DNA from: Actinomycetales bacterium
GTDB taxonomy: Bacteria; Actinomycetota; Actinomycetes; Actinomycetales; Dermatophilaceae
Assembly: GCA_016710385.1 (NCBI GenBank)
Contig: JADJVX010000017.1
Coordinates: forward strand, 744,001 to 808,000
Reading direction: 5' to 3'
DNA: 64,000 nt
The translations under genes were made by a program, and so were the position numbers. The notes below the pieces were generated by a model. That model searched no databases. It had not been told where the DNA came from and saw nothing but the letters and a program-made list of their open reading frames with translations. This document shows positions 8,301 through 16,899 of this stretch, one piece after another; positions within the stretch are counted from its first letter, which is position 1, and the number at the start of each line of letters is the position of its first letter.

Positions 8301-10801
8301 CCGTAGTTGCCGTTGGCCGTCGTGTCGATGACCATCCGGCCGGTGGCCTCGTCCAAACGCCAGTAGATCGTCGGGTTCGAGGCGGTCACAGCCTGGCCAT
8401 AGGAGTATGCCGGGTCGGTCGGGTTGGGCACGGTGCGGCCGCTGGCCGTGTAGTGCGCGGCGACCTGGGCCGGGGTGAGCGCCGTCTGGTAGACCGCGAC
8501 CTCATCGATGGTGCCGTCGAGGTAACGGTTGCTCGGGGCGTTGGGCCACGTCCCGAGGGTGTCGCCGCCGATGTGCCAGTAGCCAGTCTTCTGTTCGGCC
8601 TTGATCGCACCGTTCAGGGCGCCAATGCGCCGACCGTCGACATAGAAGGTCATGCCGGCGGCCTGGTCGACCGCACCCACCACGTGGTGCCACTGACCGT
8701 CGTTGTAGCCGGTGCCACTGGTGAGCGTCTTGGTCGCCCCGGCGTAGACGCCGAAGGTGAGCTGGCCGGACCCGTTGATGTAGATGTGCCGGTCGTAGGA
8801 CGTGCTCGACGCGTTGGTGGCGTTACCCCAGCCGACGATCTTGCCCCCTGCGGTCGACGAGGTCTTGAACCACGCCTCCACCGAGAAGGTCGCTGGGGCG
8901 AGCGTCGGCACGCTGGTTGCGGTCACGGCATACCCGGTGCTCGTGCCGTTGAAGGCGGCTGCAGTGTCGGTCTCGCTGAGCAGCGCACCCGCCTGGCCCT
9001 TGGTGGTGCCATCGGCATAGATGCCATGCCAGTCGCCGAGCGCATCAGCCAAGGTGCTGCCGGAATCGTTCATCCGCCAGTAGTGGACCGGGGAATCCGC
9101 GAGGAGCGCCATGGCATACGGGGCGGAGCCGGCAGTCAGGGTGGCCGGGTTGGACGTCGTGCTCCACGTGGCGTTGCCATCCGGGTCGGTGATCTTCACC
9201 GAGTAGGTGTGCGGACCTGGCGGGGGGTTGCTGTCCGTCGCCCCGAGCATCGGAAGGGTCCAGAAGTTGCTCGGCGACGTGAACTCGGCGACGGTGGCCC
9301 GGCTCGGGAGGTCCTGATCGCGGATGACCTTGTAGGTCAGCGTCTTGTTGTCCTGGTCCCACGCGGACGGGAACGAGATCCGGATCACGCCCGGGATGCT
9401 CCCTGACGCGATCACCGGAGGAATCGTGCGAGCCGGGTTGGTGTCCCACTGCGGAGCGCGCTTCTTGGGTGCGACCGTGGGCATGGCGAAGCGACCCAGC
9501 CCCTGCTGGGCGACGCCGTTGATCTTGGGGAACTCACCCCCGACCACGGTGTATTGCGAATTGCCCGAGACCGACCAGGCAGCCTGGGCCTGACCAGTGA
9601 CGGTGCCGGCGGTGAGGTCGGGGAACCAGTGCAACAGACCCGCGGCCGGAAGCCCGGCGTAGTTCCAGCCGTACATGTCCGGGCCCTTGTTGACCGTCGT
9701 GGGGTAACTCGGCACCGCGATGGCCCGCTGCCAGCGGACTCGAGGGCTGGTGTCCGGGAACTCGTTGATCATCAAGCAGTTGTGGGCGTGTCCGACGAGG
9801 TACGTGACCGGGCCGATGGGCTGGACGTCGTAGGTGTCGCCCTGGCAGTCGTTGAGCCACCTGATCGAGCCATCGGAGGGGTTGAGCGAGAACGGCCCTT
9901 CGAAGGTCGCGCCGGTGCCATAGGAATAGCCACTGCCGTAGATGTAGGTGCCGTCGGTCTTGAGCGAGGTGATCGCGCCGTTGGTCGCATCCTTGATCGT
10001 GTTGTTCGCCAGCCAGGTGACCCGCGTGCCGCTGACCGGATCGAAGGCGGCCATTCCATTGGCCACCGCTCCGTTGGCGTTCGGGAACTGGCCACCCGCG
10101 ACGACCTTGGAGCCGTCCGGGGTCAGCACCATCGACCACACCTCGTTGTCGGCCGTCGGAGCCCACGGCAGGAGGGCACCGTCGGCGGCGTTGAAGGCCG
10201 CGAACTTGGTGCGGGTTGTACTACCCACCGAGGTGATGTTGCCGCCGGCATACACGGTCGTGTTCGTCGCCGCGATGGCTCGGATGCGGCCGTTGACCTG
10301 CGGGGCGAACTTGGTGATGAGGTTGCCGGTCGCCACGTCGATGGCCGCAATGCGCTTGATCCACTTGTTGTCGACCTGGGTGAACTCGCCGCCGACGTAG
10401 ACCCGCGACCCATCCGGCGAAGCGGAGACGACCATCCCCTGAGCGTTGAACGTGTGGTCGTACTTGGCGATGCGCTCGCCCGTCGTGATGTCGTAGGCGA
10501 TGAAGTTGCCGACCGCGATCTCGCCGGCACCACCCACGGCGACCCCCGGTGGGCGAGCGGTGCTGAAGGCGCCGGTTGCGAAGACGGTGTTGCCGACGAC
10601 CACCTGGCTCCAGACCACGCCGTTGATCTGCCAGGTCGGCAGGACGTCGACAGAGACGGTCGGCGGAGTGACAGGGGTGGTCACCTCCTGCGGCGCCGTG
10701 TCGGCCGCGGCCGATCCGGCAGGGATGACGGTCAGGCCGACAGCAACGACCGCCGTCGAGGCCGCCGACACCACCCACCTGGTGATACGAGAAATGCCCA
10801 C
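5342..10801 (-). CDS. giant secreted PKD/LamG surface protein
   Basis: A 1,819-residue exported protein. Residues 1-34 form a signal peptide (positive start, hydrophobic core, cleavage near GSAAA-DT). Residues about 50-440 are a repeated GGEF/GGQF-type stretch resembling a beta-propeller (delta-60/WD-like), followed by a fibronectin-like segment. Two LamG/concanavalin-like domains follow at about 590-985, each with a YWR...LDGTIDEVAVY-type pattern. Seven PKD domains come next (about 1000-1590), each with SYSWDFGDGT or a close variant. A C-terminal beta-rich domain spans about 1595-1819. No LPXTG or terminal membrane anchor is visible. The GTG start follows GGGGGAG. Such domains bind glycans or proteins outside the cell; adhesion or sheath formation is inference. 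It sits between the lipoprotein and TagD genes of the polysaccharide cluster. Confidence 0.9.
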   Translation of the reverse strand: MGISRITRWVVSAASTAVVAVGLTVIPAGSAAADTAPQEVTTPVTPPTVSVDVLPTWQINGVVWSQVVVGNTVFATGAFSTARPPGVAVGGAGEIAVGNFIAYDITTGERIAKYDHTFNAQGMVVSASPDGSRVYVGGEFTQVDNKWIKRIAAIDVATGNLITKFAPQVNGRIRAIAATNTTVYAGGNITSVGSTTRTKFAAFNAADGALLPWAPTADNEVWSMVLTPDGSKVVAGGQFPNANGAVANGMAAFDPVSGTRVTWLANNTIKDATNGAITSLKTDGTYIYGSGYSYGTGATFEGPFSLNPSDGSIRWLNDCQGDTYDVQPIGPVTYLVGHAHNCLMINEFPDTSPRVRWQRAIAVPSYPTTVNKGPDMYGWNYAGLPAAGLLHWFPDLTAGTVTGQAQAAWSVSGNSQYTVVGGEFPKINGVAQQGLGRFAMPTVAPKKRAPQWDTNPARTIPPVIASGSIPGVIRISFPSAWDQDNKTLTYKVIRDQDLPSRATVAEFTSPSNFWTLPMLGATDSNPPPGPHTYSVKITDPDGNATWSTTSNPATLTAGSAPYAMALLADSPVHYWRMNDSGSTLADALGDWHGIYADGTTKGQAGALLSETDTAAAFNGTSTGYAVTATSVPTLAPATFSVEAWFKTSSTAGGKIVGWGNATNASSTSYDRHIYINGSGQLTFGVYAGATKTLTSGTGYNDGQWHHVVGAVDQAAGMTFYVDGRRIGALNGAIKAEQKTGYWHIGGDTLGTWPNAPSNRYLDGTIDEVAVYQTALTPAQVAAHYTASGRTVPNPTDPAYSYGQAVTASNPTIYWRLDEATGRMVIDTTANGNYGTYSSGGVTYNQPGAVAGSNGVTLNGTSGWLGGQTAFVNPTVYTEEIWFKSTSIKGGRLMGFGNAATGTSTSNDRVLFLTNTGKIVFGTYTGVENRITTDASYNNGAWHHVVATQGAAGMQLYVDGILVGTNPQTAAQNFTGYWRVGYDVPWSGATSGYLAGSVDEAAVYLRELPASEIRAHYVAGGGVLPNILPTAAAAATAVGLDVTVTADGSTDEDGTIASIVWDFGDGTTGVTGSPATHRYAADGAYQVTVTVTDNAGGTATKTIPVTVTNTLPTAALNTTVASRLVTATGTGTDTDGTIESYSWDFGDGTAAVTGPTATHTYAADGTYLVTLTVTDNAGGTATATGPVTVTNGAPTAALVLTTTAARSVAADGSGSSDPDGTIASYSWDFGDGTPAASGVTATHTYAVDGTYVVTLTVTDNVGTVGTATGQVVIANQAPTAALVLTKTAARSVAADGSGSSDPDGTIASYSWDFGDGTPAQTGVTAVHTYATDGQYTVTLTVTDDLGATASTTGLADASNQLPAATFTANTQQTSLSVDASASFDADGTIASYSWDFGDGTPAQTGVTATHVYAVAGSYTVTLTVTDDLGAVSTASQVIATDNKAPVAAFTATGSPQHVAVDASASHDEDGTVTAYSWDFGDGTASVSGVTAAHDYAAAGTYQVTLTVTDDLGATATSTQAVTVESINQLPTADFTVSGGELVMGYDGSSSSDPDGSIVGYAWTFGDGTTGTGPVVSKTYTAPGNYQVTLTVTDNRGGIATKTSTVWVTGTFARDAFDRTLASGWGTATQGGAWTVASSATPFSVTPNLGAMKITAGQTASAVLSGVTATDADLSVKFSLDKLGGGSGTQVTVIGRGDKSNGYRGKLVVSSTGAMTLSVLKVVAGTETTLISKAVTGVTYVPGDTYNLRVQVWGSGTTSLRAKVWKVGTTEPTTWLASATDTTAAFQVPASIGLLSYLSASATNAPVTVKYSEFAARLTGN

Positions 10802-10977
10802 GTGATAACTCCCCCTACTTTGCGCACGTCACCCCCCGGTGACGCGGCCCCTTTAGTTGAACTCCCTGACGCCTAGGATAGGGGTCAGGGACGGAGATGG
10901 AATACCGAGTGACAGAATTTGAGACCGCGGGATTCTCGCACCCCGCCTTTATTTGCCAAATGTCCGGATTATGACTT
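10802..10977 (-). promoter_or_regulatory. leader/promoter region of the giant gene with two inverted repeats
   Basis: The 176-bp gap before the giant gene contains two inverted repeats in its likely 5' leader. One has arms 10864-10870 and 10884-10890 (CCCTGAC/GTCAGGG, 13-base loop). The other has arms 10827-10833 and 10838-10844 (CGTCACC/GGTGACG, 4-base loop) and ends just before the ribosome-binding site. The segment 10905-10975 is relatively A+T-rich and is the best place for a promoter. No riboswitch family was recognised. Confidence 0.4.
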
Positions 10978-11646
10978 TCAGGCGCGCCCTGTGAACTCAG
11001 CGATGGTGTGAATTCCGTCGAGATCGACGTAGACGTGCAGATCTGACTGCTCCGCAGCCGGCACGCCGAAGACGTATTTCCCCTTGGCGTCGGCGCCCGG
11101 CGCGAGGATTCCCGACAGGTCGACAGCTCCCTCGCTCCCGAAAGCCCGCCCGATCCGACGGGGATTGCCACTTTCCAGGCTGACCAAGCTGTGGTCGAGG
11201 TTGATCGCAGCCGTGGTGCCGTTGTGCACGACGAGGTCGACGATGACGAGTGGCGCGCCCGGGAACGAGCCCGGCCCCGAGCCGGACATCGTGGCCGCGG
11301 TCGCCGAGGCGAGGGTGACCGTGAGCCCGTCCGGATAGCTGACCGTGCCGCCGAAGGTGGCCGGGGCTGCGCTCACCGACGGCGCGCCTGTCACGGTCGG
11401 GCGCTGCGCGGCCTCGTGCGTAGCCGGGGCCAGCGGTCCAGGCGGCATGGATGCCACGCCGCTGCTGGTCGGCGGCTGGGTAGCGACCTGGTCGCCCGCC
11501 CCGGACGACGACGAGCACGCCGACAGCGTGACCGCCAGGCAGGTGGCTGCCAGCAGCGACCCGATCCCCCCCGGTCGGCGCCACGAGTGGGCCGTCGTGA
11601 TCACCCGCCGTTGCGCATTCCCCGCAACCCTGTATGTCTCGGTCAT
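10978..11646 (-). CDS. secreted lipoprotein with DUF4352-like domain
   Basis: A 222-residue protein starting at ATG 11646, which overlaps the stop of the upstream glycosyltransferase (ATGA). A basic N-terminus and hydrophobic helix lead to the lipobox LSAC, then a Ser/Thr/Pro-rich linker. The C-terminal beta-rich part (VSYPDGLTVTL...VIVDLVVHNGT...) resembles DUF4352/telomeric-repeat-binding-like immunoglobulin folds often found on actinobacterial lipoproteins. Diacylglyceryl anchoring outside the membrane is expected. Its role is unknown; translational coupling to the glycosyltransferase suggests a part in polymer assembly or anchoring. Confidence 0.75.
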   Translation of the reverse strand: MTETYRVAGNAQRRVITTAHSWRRPGGIGSLLAATCLAVTLSACSSSSGAGDQVATQPPTSSGVASMPPGPLAPATHEAAQRPTVTGAPSVSAAPATFGGTVSYPDGLTVTLASATAATMSGSGPGSFPGAPLVIVDLVVHNGTTAAINLDHSLVSLESGNPRRIGRAFGSEGAVDLSGILAPGADAKGKYVFGVPAAEQSDLHVYVDLDGIHTIAEFTGRA

Positions 11647-12869
11647 CGCACCATCCTGCCTTCCCCCGCGGCCCCCGCCACGGCGTATCCCCCGATCGGG
11701 CCGTCCGAACCGGACGGCCCGCCCCACACCGCAGCAACGATCCCCTGGTGATAGCGGGTCATCGACTGCCGCTCAGTCACAGCCCCCACGGCACGCATCG
11801 CATCTGCTCGAGCCCGATCCCAGTCCACGACAGTCTGGCCGACCGCCCGCGCCAATTCGACTGCGTCCCCTGGGGGGACGACCCGCGCGCTGGCCACACC
11901 CGCGACGGCCTCCGGAAGTCCGCCGGTCTCGGAGACCACCACCGGACGCCCCGCGAGCACCGCCTCAACCGCCGTATTGCCAAAGCCCTCGGGCTCGACC
12001 GACGGCACGAGCGCGATATCGCACTCGGTGAGCGCAGGTCCCGTGTCCGTCTGATATCCCGCGAACTCCAATGCGCCACAGGCCAGCAGGTCGGCGCCGT
12101 TGGCTCTCAACTGCTCCTCGAACCACTCGTAGCCGGGGAAGACCGAGCCGACCAGCCGCAAGTTGGCATCCATGCCCTGCTCGCGCAGCCGGCGGACGGC
12201 GGCCACAGCGACATCGACCCCCTTACGCGGCGAGATTCGCCCGACGTAGAGCAGCCGCACTGGCGCATCGATGTGCTCACGGGGCGGACGTGTGGTGGTT
12301 GCCGGGACGACACCGTTGCTGACGACGACAGTGCGGCCGCGCAGGGCGGGCACGGCCGCCGCGTGGGTCGTGCGGGTGTATTCGCTGTTGGCCACCACCG
12401 TGTGCGCGGCGACCAAAGGCACGGACAACGCCCGGTGCAGCAGTCCCCCGTCGGCCTCGGCCTCGTGGACATGCGCGACGACGCGCCGCCCGCTCAGGCG
12501 CCCGACGAGCAGCCAGACGGGGATCGTCACGGTGTTGACATACACGACGTCGACACCCTCCGCGCGCACCAGGCGGATCATGGCCGGCAGGGCCGCGAGT
12601 GCCTCGAGTGCCAGCCGCACCAATCCACGCGGCGAGAGCGCCGACTTGCGCAATACCGGTGTGGCACAACGCCGCACGTCAGCCCCAGCCGCAGTGAGCA
12701 ACGGCACGAGCGGGCCGTCGCCGGGCACGGCCACGATGACGCGCAGCCCGGCCTCGACCAGGCCGTTGACAGCCGCGACCAACATCCGGTCGGAGCCGTA
12801 AACATCGGCGCCTGGATGGGCGACCAGCACAGTGCGCGGAGGCGACTGCCTCCCGGAGTGTCGTTGCAT
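11643..12869 (-). CDS. glycosyltransferase family 4
   Basis: A 408-residue GT-B enzyme. The N-terminal domain begins VLVAHPGADVYGSDRML. The C-terminal domain has LLYVGRISPRKGVDVAV and a PSVEPEGFGNTAVEAVLAG loop with the retaining-transferase acidic motif (E-x7-E type). This family transfers a sugar from a nucleotide donor to a lipid-linked or polymer acceptor in the cytoplasm. The ATG at 12869 lies 6 bp after the CDP-alcohol phosphotransferase stop. The 3' end overlaps the lipoprotein start by 4 bp. Donor and linkage are not predictable. Confidence 0.88.
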   Translation of the reverse strand: MQRHSGRQSPPRTVLVAHPGADVYGSDRMLVAAVNGLVEAGLRVIVAVPGDGPLVPLLTAAGADVRRCATPVLRKSALSPRGLVRLALEALAALPAMIRLVRAEGVDVVYVNTVTIPVWLLVGRLSGRRVVAHVHEAEADGGLLHRALSVPLVAAHTVVANSEYTRTTHAAAVPALRGRTVVVSNGVVPATTTRPPREHIDAPVRLLYVGRISPRKGVDVAVAAVRRLREQGMDANLRLVGSVFPGYEWFEEQLRANGADLLACGALEFAGYQTDTGPALTECDIALVPSVEPEGFGNTAVEAVLAGRPVVVSETGGLPEAVAGVASARVVPPGDAVELARAVGQTVVDWDRARADAMRAVGAVTERQSMTRYHQGIVAAVWGGPSGSDGPIGGYAVAGAAGEGRMVR

Positions 12870-12875
12870 GATCGC

Positions 12876-13613
12876 TCAGGCGCGCCGCAGCGTCCGCAGC
12901 CCGGCATACCAGCGCGGCAGCCCGAGCACGAGGTAACCGATGTTGCCCAGCAACATCACGGCATACACGACGATGAACACCTGCGGGAGACCGAAGAGCA
13001 GGAAGGTGACCGCGAGGAAGCCATAGTCGGTCGGGATGGTGAGCAGCGAGCGCAGCACCGAGGACGAACTCGCGGGCTTGGCCGCGTCTGGCCCCTGGAT
13101 GCGGCGCATGAGATCGGTCGCCACGAAGACGAAGAACCCCAGCGAGTCGACGATGGCGTAGGCGAGCGGCACGAGCAGCCAGCCGCTGGGCACCTCGGCC
13201 CGGAACAGCCCGATGAGTGCGCCGACGTGGACCGCGGTGCTTTTGAAGGCGTCACACACGTGGTCGAGCCATTCGCCGGCCAGCGACCCACCGCCGCGCA
13301 ACCGCGCGAGCTGACCGTCGGCGGAGTCCAGGGCGTAGCCGAGCACGAGGAGCAGCCCGGCCAGCAGCCCGGTGGCCACCGCGGACGGGCCCAGCGCCAG
13401 CACGCACACCCCGGCAAACGTGGTGACGGCACTGACGAGGGTCACCTGATCGGGGGTCATCCCCAGGTGGTATGCCGTCGCGGCGAACCATCGCCCCAGC
13501 GGCCGGTTGACGAACCGGGAGTATGCCGGCGCGCCGGCTTTGCTCTTCTGGTGCGCGGCCAGCCTGCGGACCGTCGCCGGGATGCTCTCGGCCGGGCGGG
13601 TCATGACGGTCAT
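12876..13613 (-). CDS. CDP-alcohol phosphatidyltransferase family protein
   Basis: A 245-residue integral membrane protein with about six hydrophobic helices. It carries the complete family signature D-G-x2-A-R-x8-G-x3-D-x3-D (SADGQLARLRGG, then GEWLDHVCD), which binds the metal and the CDP-alcohol. Members swap CMP from a CDP-alcohol for an acceptor hydroxyl. In surface-polymer clusters they can attach phospho-alcohol groups. It overlaps the upstream glycosyltransferase stop by 4 bp (ATGA). With the TagD-like gene in the same cluster, use of a CDP-glycerol-like donor is plausible but unproven; ordinary phospholipid synthesis is the alternative. Confidence 0.85.
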   Translation of the reverse strand: MTVMTRPAESIPATVRRLAAHQKSKAGAPAYSRFVNRPLGRWFAATAYHLGMTPDQVTLVSAVTTFAGVCVLALGPSAVATGLLAGLLLVLGYALDSADGQLARLRGGGSLAGEWLDHVCDAFKSTAVHVGALIGLFRAEVPSGWLLVPLAYAIVDSLGFFVFVATDLMRRIQGPDAAKPASSSSVLRSLLTIPTDYGFLAVTFLLFGLPQVFIVVYAVMLLGNIGYLVLGLPRWYAGLRTLRRA

Positions 13614-14956
13614 CCGGCTCGGACCGCCCGGTCGCCCACGCTCGCGAGGTCCGCGAGGTCGGCGTCGGTCAGTGACAGATCGGGCAGATGGGCCGAAACC
13701 TGGCTCGCGGCCGTGGTGTCGGCCGCCACGGCGCCGTGATCTGTGTCGGCGGCAGCGGGGGCGTCGGCGGGCGCCTGGGTGCGCACTGGGTCGGGCGTGG
13801 CCTCGGTGTTCGAGCGGATCGCGACCCCTCGACGCCGGCCGCTAGCCCCGCTGCGCCGGTGCGTGCCGTTGGCCAGGCCGTGACACAGCTTCTCGTAGGA
13901 CTCGGCGACATCGTCCCAGTCGTAGAGGTCAGCACGTGCCTCGGACAGCACCGAGCGCCGCAGGGTGAGCTGCGCGTCGGCCTCACCCGCGTCGATGAGC
14001 GCGGCGACGTCGGCGGCTGTGGTGAAGAACTGCCCGGCGCTGCCGAGCACCTCGCGGTTGAAGATCACATCCAGGCCGTTGGTCGGGGCACCGGCACCAA
14101 GGGCACGCAGCAACGACGGGTTGGTGCCGCCGACCGAGTGACCATGCCAGTAGGTGAAGGCCTGCGCGTAGAGCTGGTCGAGCAGGTCTTGGTCCCACAC
14201 CGGGCCGAGGAAGCGAACGCGGTCGTTGGCCAAGGCCTTGACCTGGGTGGTGTAGGCGTCGGCGTAGGGGGCCCCACCCACGACCACGAGCGGCAAGGTC
14301 GAGCGGCTGCGGACATAGCCCTCGACGATGAGGTGAACGTGGTTCTCCGGTTCGAAGCGGGCCACGACCAGGTGGTAGCCGCGCGGGGTGAGCCCGAGCT
14401 CGGCCAACTCGGAGCCATCGCCCCTGGCGACCCGAGGGGCGCCATAGCGAATCAGCTCGGTCGGAACTCCGAACTCGTCACGGTAGTAGTCGGCGATGCC
14501 CTGGGCGTCGGCGATCAGCGCATCGGACCAGCGCACGGCGAGCGACTCGGCTGCGCGGTAGTACTTCTGACCGGCGCCGGACCACTTCGCGCGCTTCCAC
14601 TCCAGGCCATCGACGTGCGTGGCCACCGGGATCCACCGGGCGCGCAGGGCGGGCAGGAACGGGGCATTGGCGGCATTGAACAACAGCGCCGCGTCCGGGC
14701 GGCGCCGCGTGATGACGTGGCCGACCGAGACGGCACTGTGGCTCAGGGTCTCGGCAACCTTGTGCGAGACCGCCGGCAGCGTGACCAGATCCATGCCCTT
14801 GTACAACGTAGGCATCGCTCCACCGGTGGTGTTGCGGCAGTAGACGGTCACGTCATGCCCAGCCTCGACCAGGCGGCTGCCTACCTCCTCGATGCAGGTC
14901 TCGAAGCCGCCGTACCGGGCCGGAACCCCACGTGTGCCCAACATGACGATGCGCAT
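13610..14956 (-). CDS. DUF1972-type glycosyltransferase (rhamnosyltransferase-like)
   Basis: A 448-residue GT-B protein beginning MRIVMLGTRGVPARYGGFET, the hallmark of the DUF1972/Cps2T branch, some members of which are beta-1,4-rhamnosyltransferases. It continues with HVDGLEWKRAKW, VARFEPENHVHLIVEGY and YWHGHSVGGTNPSLLRALG. About 75 residues of Ala/Thr/Pro-rich tail follow the catalytic domain and are unusual for the family. The enzyme probably adds an early sugar after the priming transferase encoded just upstream. No rhamnose biosynthesis genes are in this window, so the donor is unproven. Confidence 0.85.
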   Translation of the reverse strand: MRIVMLGTRGVPARYGGFETCIEEVGSRLVEAGHDVTVYCRNTTGGAMPTLYKGMDLVTLPAVSHKVAETLSHSAVSVGHVITRRRPDAALLFNAANAPFLPALRARWIPVATHVDGLEWKRAKWSGAGQKYYRAAESLAVRWSDALIADAQGIADYYRDEFGVPTELIRYGAPRVARGDGSELAELGLTPRGYHLVVARFEPENHVHLIVEGYVRSRSTLPLVVVGGAPYADAYTTQVKALANDRVRFLGPVWDQDLLDQLYAQAFTYWHGHSVGGTNPSLLRALGAGAPTNGLDVIFNREVLGSAGQFFTTAADVAALIDAGEADAQLTLRRSVLSEARADLYDWDDVAESYEKLCHGLANGTHRRSGASGRRRGVAIRSNTEATPDPVRTQAPADAPAAADTDHGAVAADTTAASQVSAHLPDLSLTDADLADLASVGDRAVRAG

Positions 14957-15081
14957 AGCGCTCTTTCCCCTTCCCCAAACGGCCCGTTCGCCAAGAACGG
15001 ACCGGCCCCTCTGATGACCGCCGCGAGCCCTATGCGGCGGCCGGCCGGGTCGACGCCCTCACGTCGACCGTGTGCCTCGAA

Positions 15082-16590
15082 TCAATATGCCCCGGACGCC
15101 CGCACGACTGCCTTGGCGGTTCGCGCCAGGATTTGCCAGTCGAGCATCGGCGTCCAATTGTCTACGTACCACAGGTCCAAGCGCAGAGATTGTTCCCAAT
15201 CCAAGTCGCTCCGACCACTGATCTGCCACAACCCAGTCATTCCGGGCAAAACGCGCAAACGCTGCATCGCGTCCGACTCATACCCGGCGACCTCGCGCGC
15301 CAATGGCGGGCGCGGCCCGACCAGGGACATGTCGCCCTTGAGGACATTGAACAGCTGCGGAAGCTCATCCAGCGAGTACTTCCGGAGAATCCGCCCCACC
15401 CGGGTGATTCGGGGGTCCGATTTGTCCTTGAATAGGACGGTATTGACCTGACCGTCGCGCGACATCTGCGCCAACCGCGCCTCGGCATCGGTGACCATGG
15501 TGCGGAACTTGATCATCCGGAAGGTGCGTCCCCCTTGGCCGATCCGCTCCTGCAAGAAGAAGGCGGGACCACGGTCGCCCAGCCGGACCGCCAGGTAGAT
15601 CGCCGCAAGGATCGGCAGCGCGAGCAGCACGATGCACCCGGCCCCCACCGTGTCGGTGACTCGCTTGAGCAGCAACCGGCCGGCCCCGTCGGCGGGCCGC
15701 TCGACGTGCAGCATTGACAGCCCAGCCGCGGGCCGCAGCGACAGCCGCGGGCCGGCGACCTCGGCGATGCCGGGCGAGACGAGCAGGTCGATCTTGCGCT
15801 CGGCGAGCGACCAGCCCAGCCGCCGCAGCGGCGCTCCAGCGAGGTCTGCGTCACTGGAGACCGCGACGACGTCGCAGCCCATCCGGTCGACGGCGGCAAC
15901 GGCCGTTCCCGGGGTGCCCACGACAGGGACGCCCTCGACCATCCCGGGGCCACGGCCCGACGGGTCCGCGGGCACGCAGGCACCCACGACCCGGAACCCG
16001 GCCTGCGGGGCGGCGTGGAACTCGCGGATCATCGCCGCGACGCGGTCTTCGCGGCCGACGACGATGGTGTCCATCAGGTGGCTCGAGCCCTGGCGCAACC
16101 GGGCGAGCCGACGGCGCATGATCGCGTGACTTGCGAGCGTCCCAGCAAAGGCCACGACCACGAACGGCAGCAGCACGGTGCGCGCCTCACGCCAATCGGC
16201 GACGAGAGCGCCGGCCGACACAACGGCCAGGGTGATGACGGCCGCCCGGCCGATGACGCGGTATTCCTCCGAGCCCGTGCCGCTGTGGTAGCGGTCGTAG
16301 CCGCCCGAGCCGGCGAGCACCGCCAGCCACAGCGCCGCGACGCCCACGAGCAGCCACGTGGTCGCCGGCTCCCAGCCGCCAGTCACGCGGCGGCTGACGC
16401 CGACGGCCGACAGCAGAGCAAGTGCGAATGCGACGACATCGCCGGCGACAACGACTGCGGTATGCCGTGGCACCCAGGTCGTCGCGGACCGGCCGTCCCC
16501 GCGCACGTCGAGTGCGCTGAGAGTGTCGTCCAGAAATGGCCGTAGCGCCGCCCCCCGGCGCGCTGACAGCAGACGTGCATCCGTCGTCAC
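15082..16590 (-). CDS. polyprenyl-phosphate sugar-1-phosphate transferase (priming enzyme)
   Basis: A 502-residue WbaP/CpsE-type enzyme. The N-terminal ~150 residues have about five membrane helices, a CoA-binding-like domain follows, and the C-terminal bacterial sugar transferase domain shows MIKFRTM, DPRITRVGRILRKYSLDELP, GDMSLVGPRPP and PGMTGLWQISGRS. It transfers hexose-1-phosphate from a nucleotide sugar to undecaprenyl phosphate and so starts the repeat unit. The start is GTG at 16590. It is the first gene of the all-minus cluster, with a 309-bp upstream gap that probably contains the cluster promoter; 125 bp separates it from the next gene. Confidence 0.92.
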   Translation of the reverse strand: MTTDARLLSARRGAALRPFLDDTLSALDVRGDGRSATTWVPRHTAVVVAGDVVAFALALLSAVGVSRRVTGGWEPATTWLLVGVAALWLAVLAGSGGYDRYHSGTGSEEYRVIGRAAVITLAVVSAGALVADWREARTVLLPFVVVAFAGTLASHAIMRRRLARLRQGSSHLMDTIVVGREDRVAAMIREFHAAPQAGFRVVGACVPADPSGRGPGMVEGVPVVGTPGTAVAAVDRMGCDVVAVSSDADLAGAPLRRLGWSLAERKIDLLVSPGIAEVAGPRLSLRPAAGLSMLHVERPADGAGRLLLKRVTDTVGAGCIVLLALPILAAIYLAVRLGDRGPAFFLQERIGQGGRTFRMIKFRTMVTDAEARLAQMSRDGQVNTVLFKDKSDPRITRVGRILRKYSLDELPQLFNVLKGDMSLVGPRPPLAREVAGYESDAMQRLRVLPGMTGLWQISGRSDLDWEQSLRLDLWYVDNWTPMLDWQILARTAKAVVRASGAY

Positions 16591-16899
16591 GATGTGCCCC
16601 TAGTTCCCCATAAACCTGACGACGCCTCTTTCGTCAGGTGCCCTGTGCCCTGCGGGCCACCCCCGTGACCCAACCCTGCAAGCAATGGACATCGATCTGT
16701 GATCTCGTCCAGCGTGACGGACCCCCTCGGCCCGACCCCCCTGCGTGGCTAGAGCGATAGTAGGGCCAAGCGCGTTCGCCGAGCGCCACTTGGGCGGCTT
16801 CACACGGAAAAGTGGCCCATGGCGTCTCACATTACGAGACGCCACGCAGGGACTATCCCGATCATTCGGACATTCAGGGCGCGGGCTGGCGCGCACCTC
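16591..16899. promoter_or_regulatory. intergenic region with two perfect inverted repeats
   Basis: No gene is seen in these 309 bp. CCTGACGA (16615-16622) pairs with TCGTCAGG (16631-16638) in the presumed leader of the sugar transferase. GGCGTCTC (16821-16828) pairs with GAGACGCC (16836-16843) across 7 bases, 57 bp beyond the pth stop, and could terminate pth transcription or bind a regulator. The region between them is where a promoter for the polysaccharide cluster would be expected, but no convincing -35/-10 pair was found. Confidence 0.4.
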
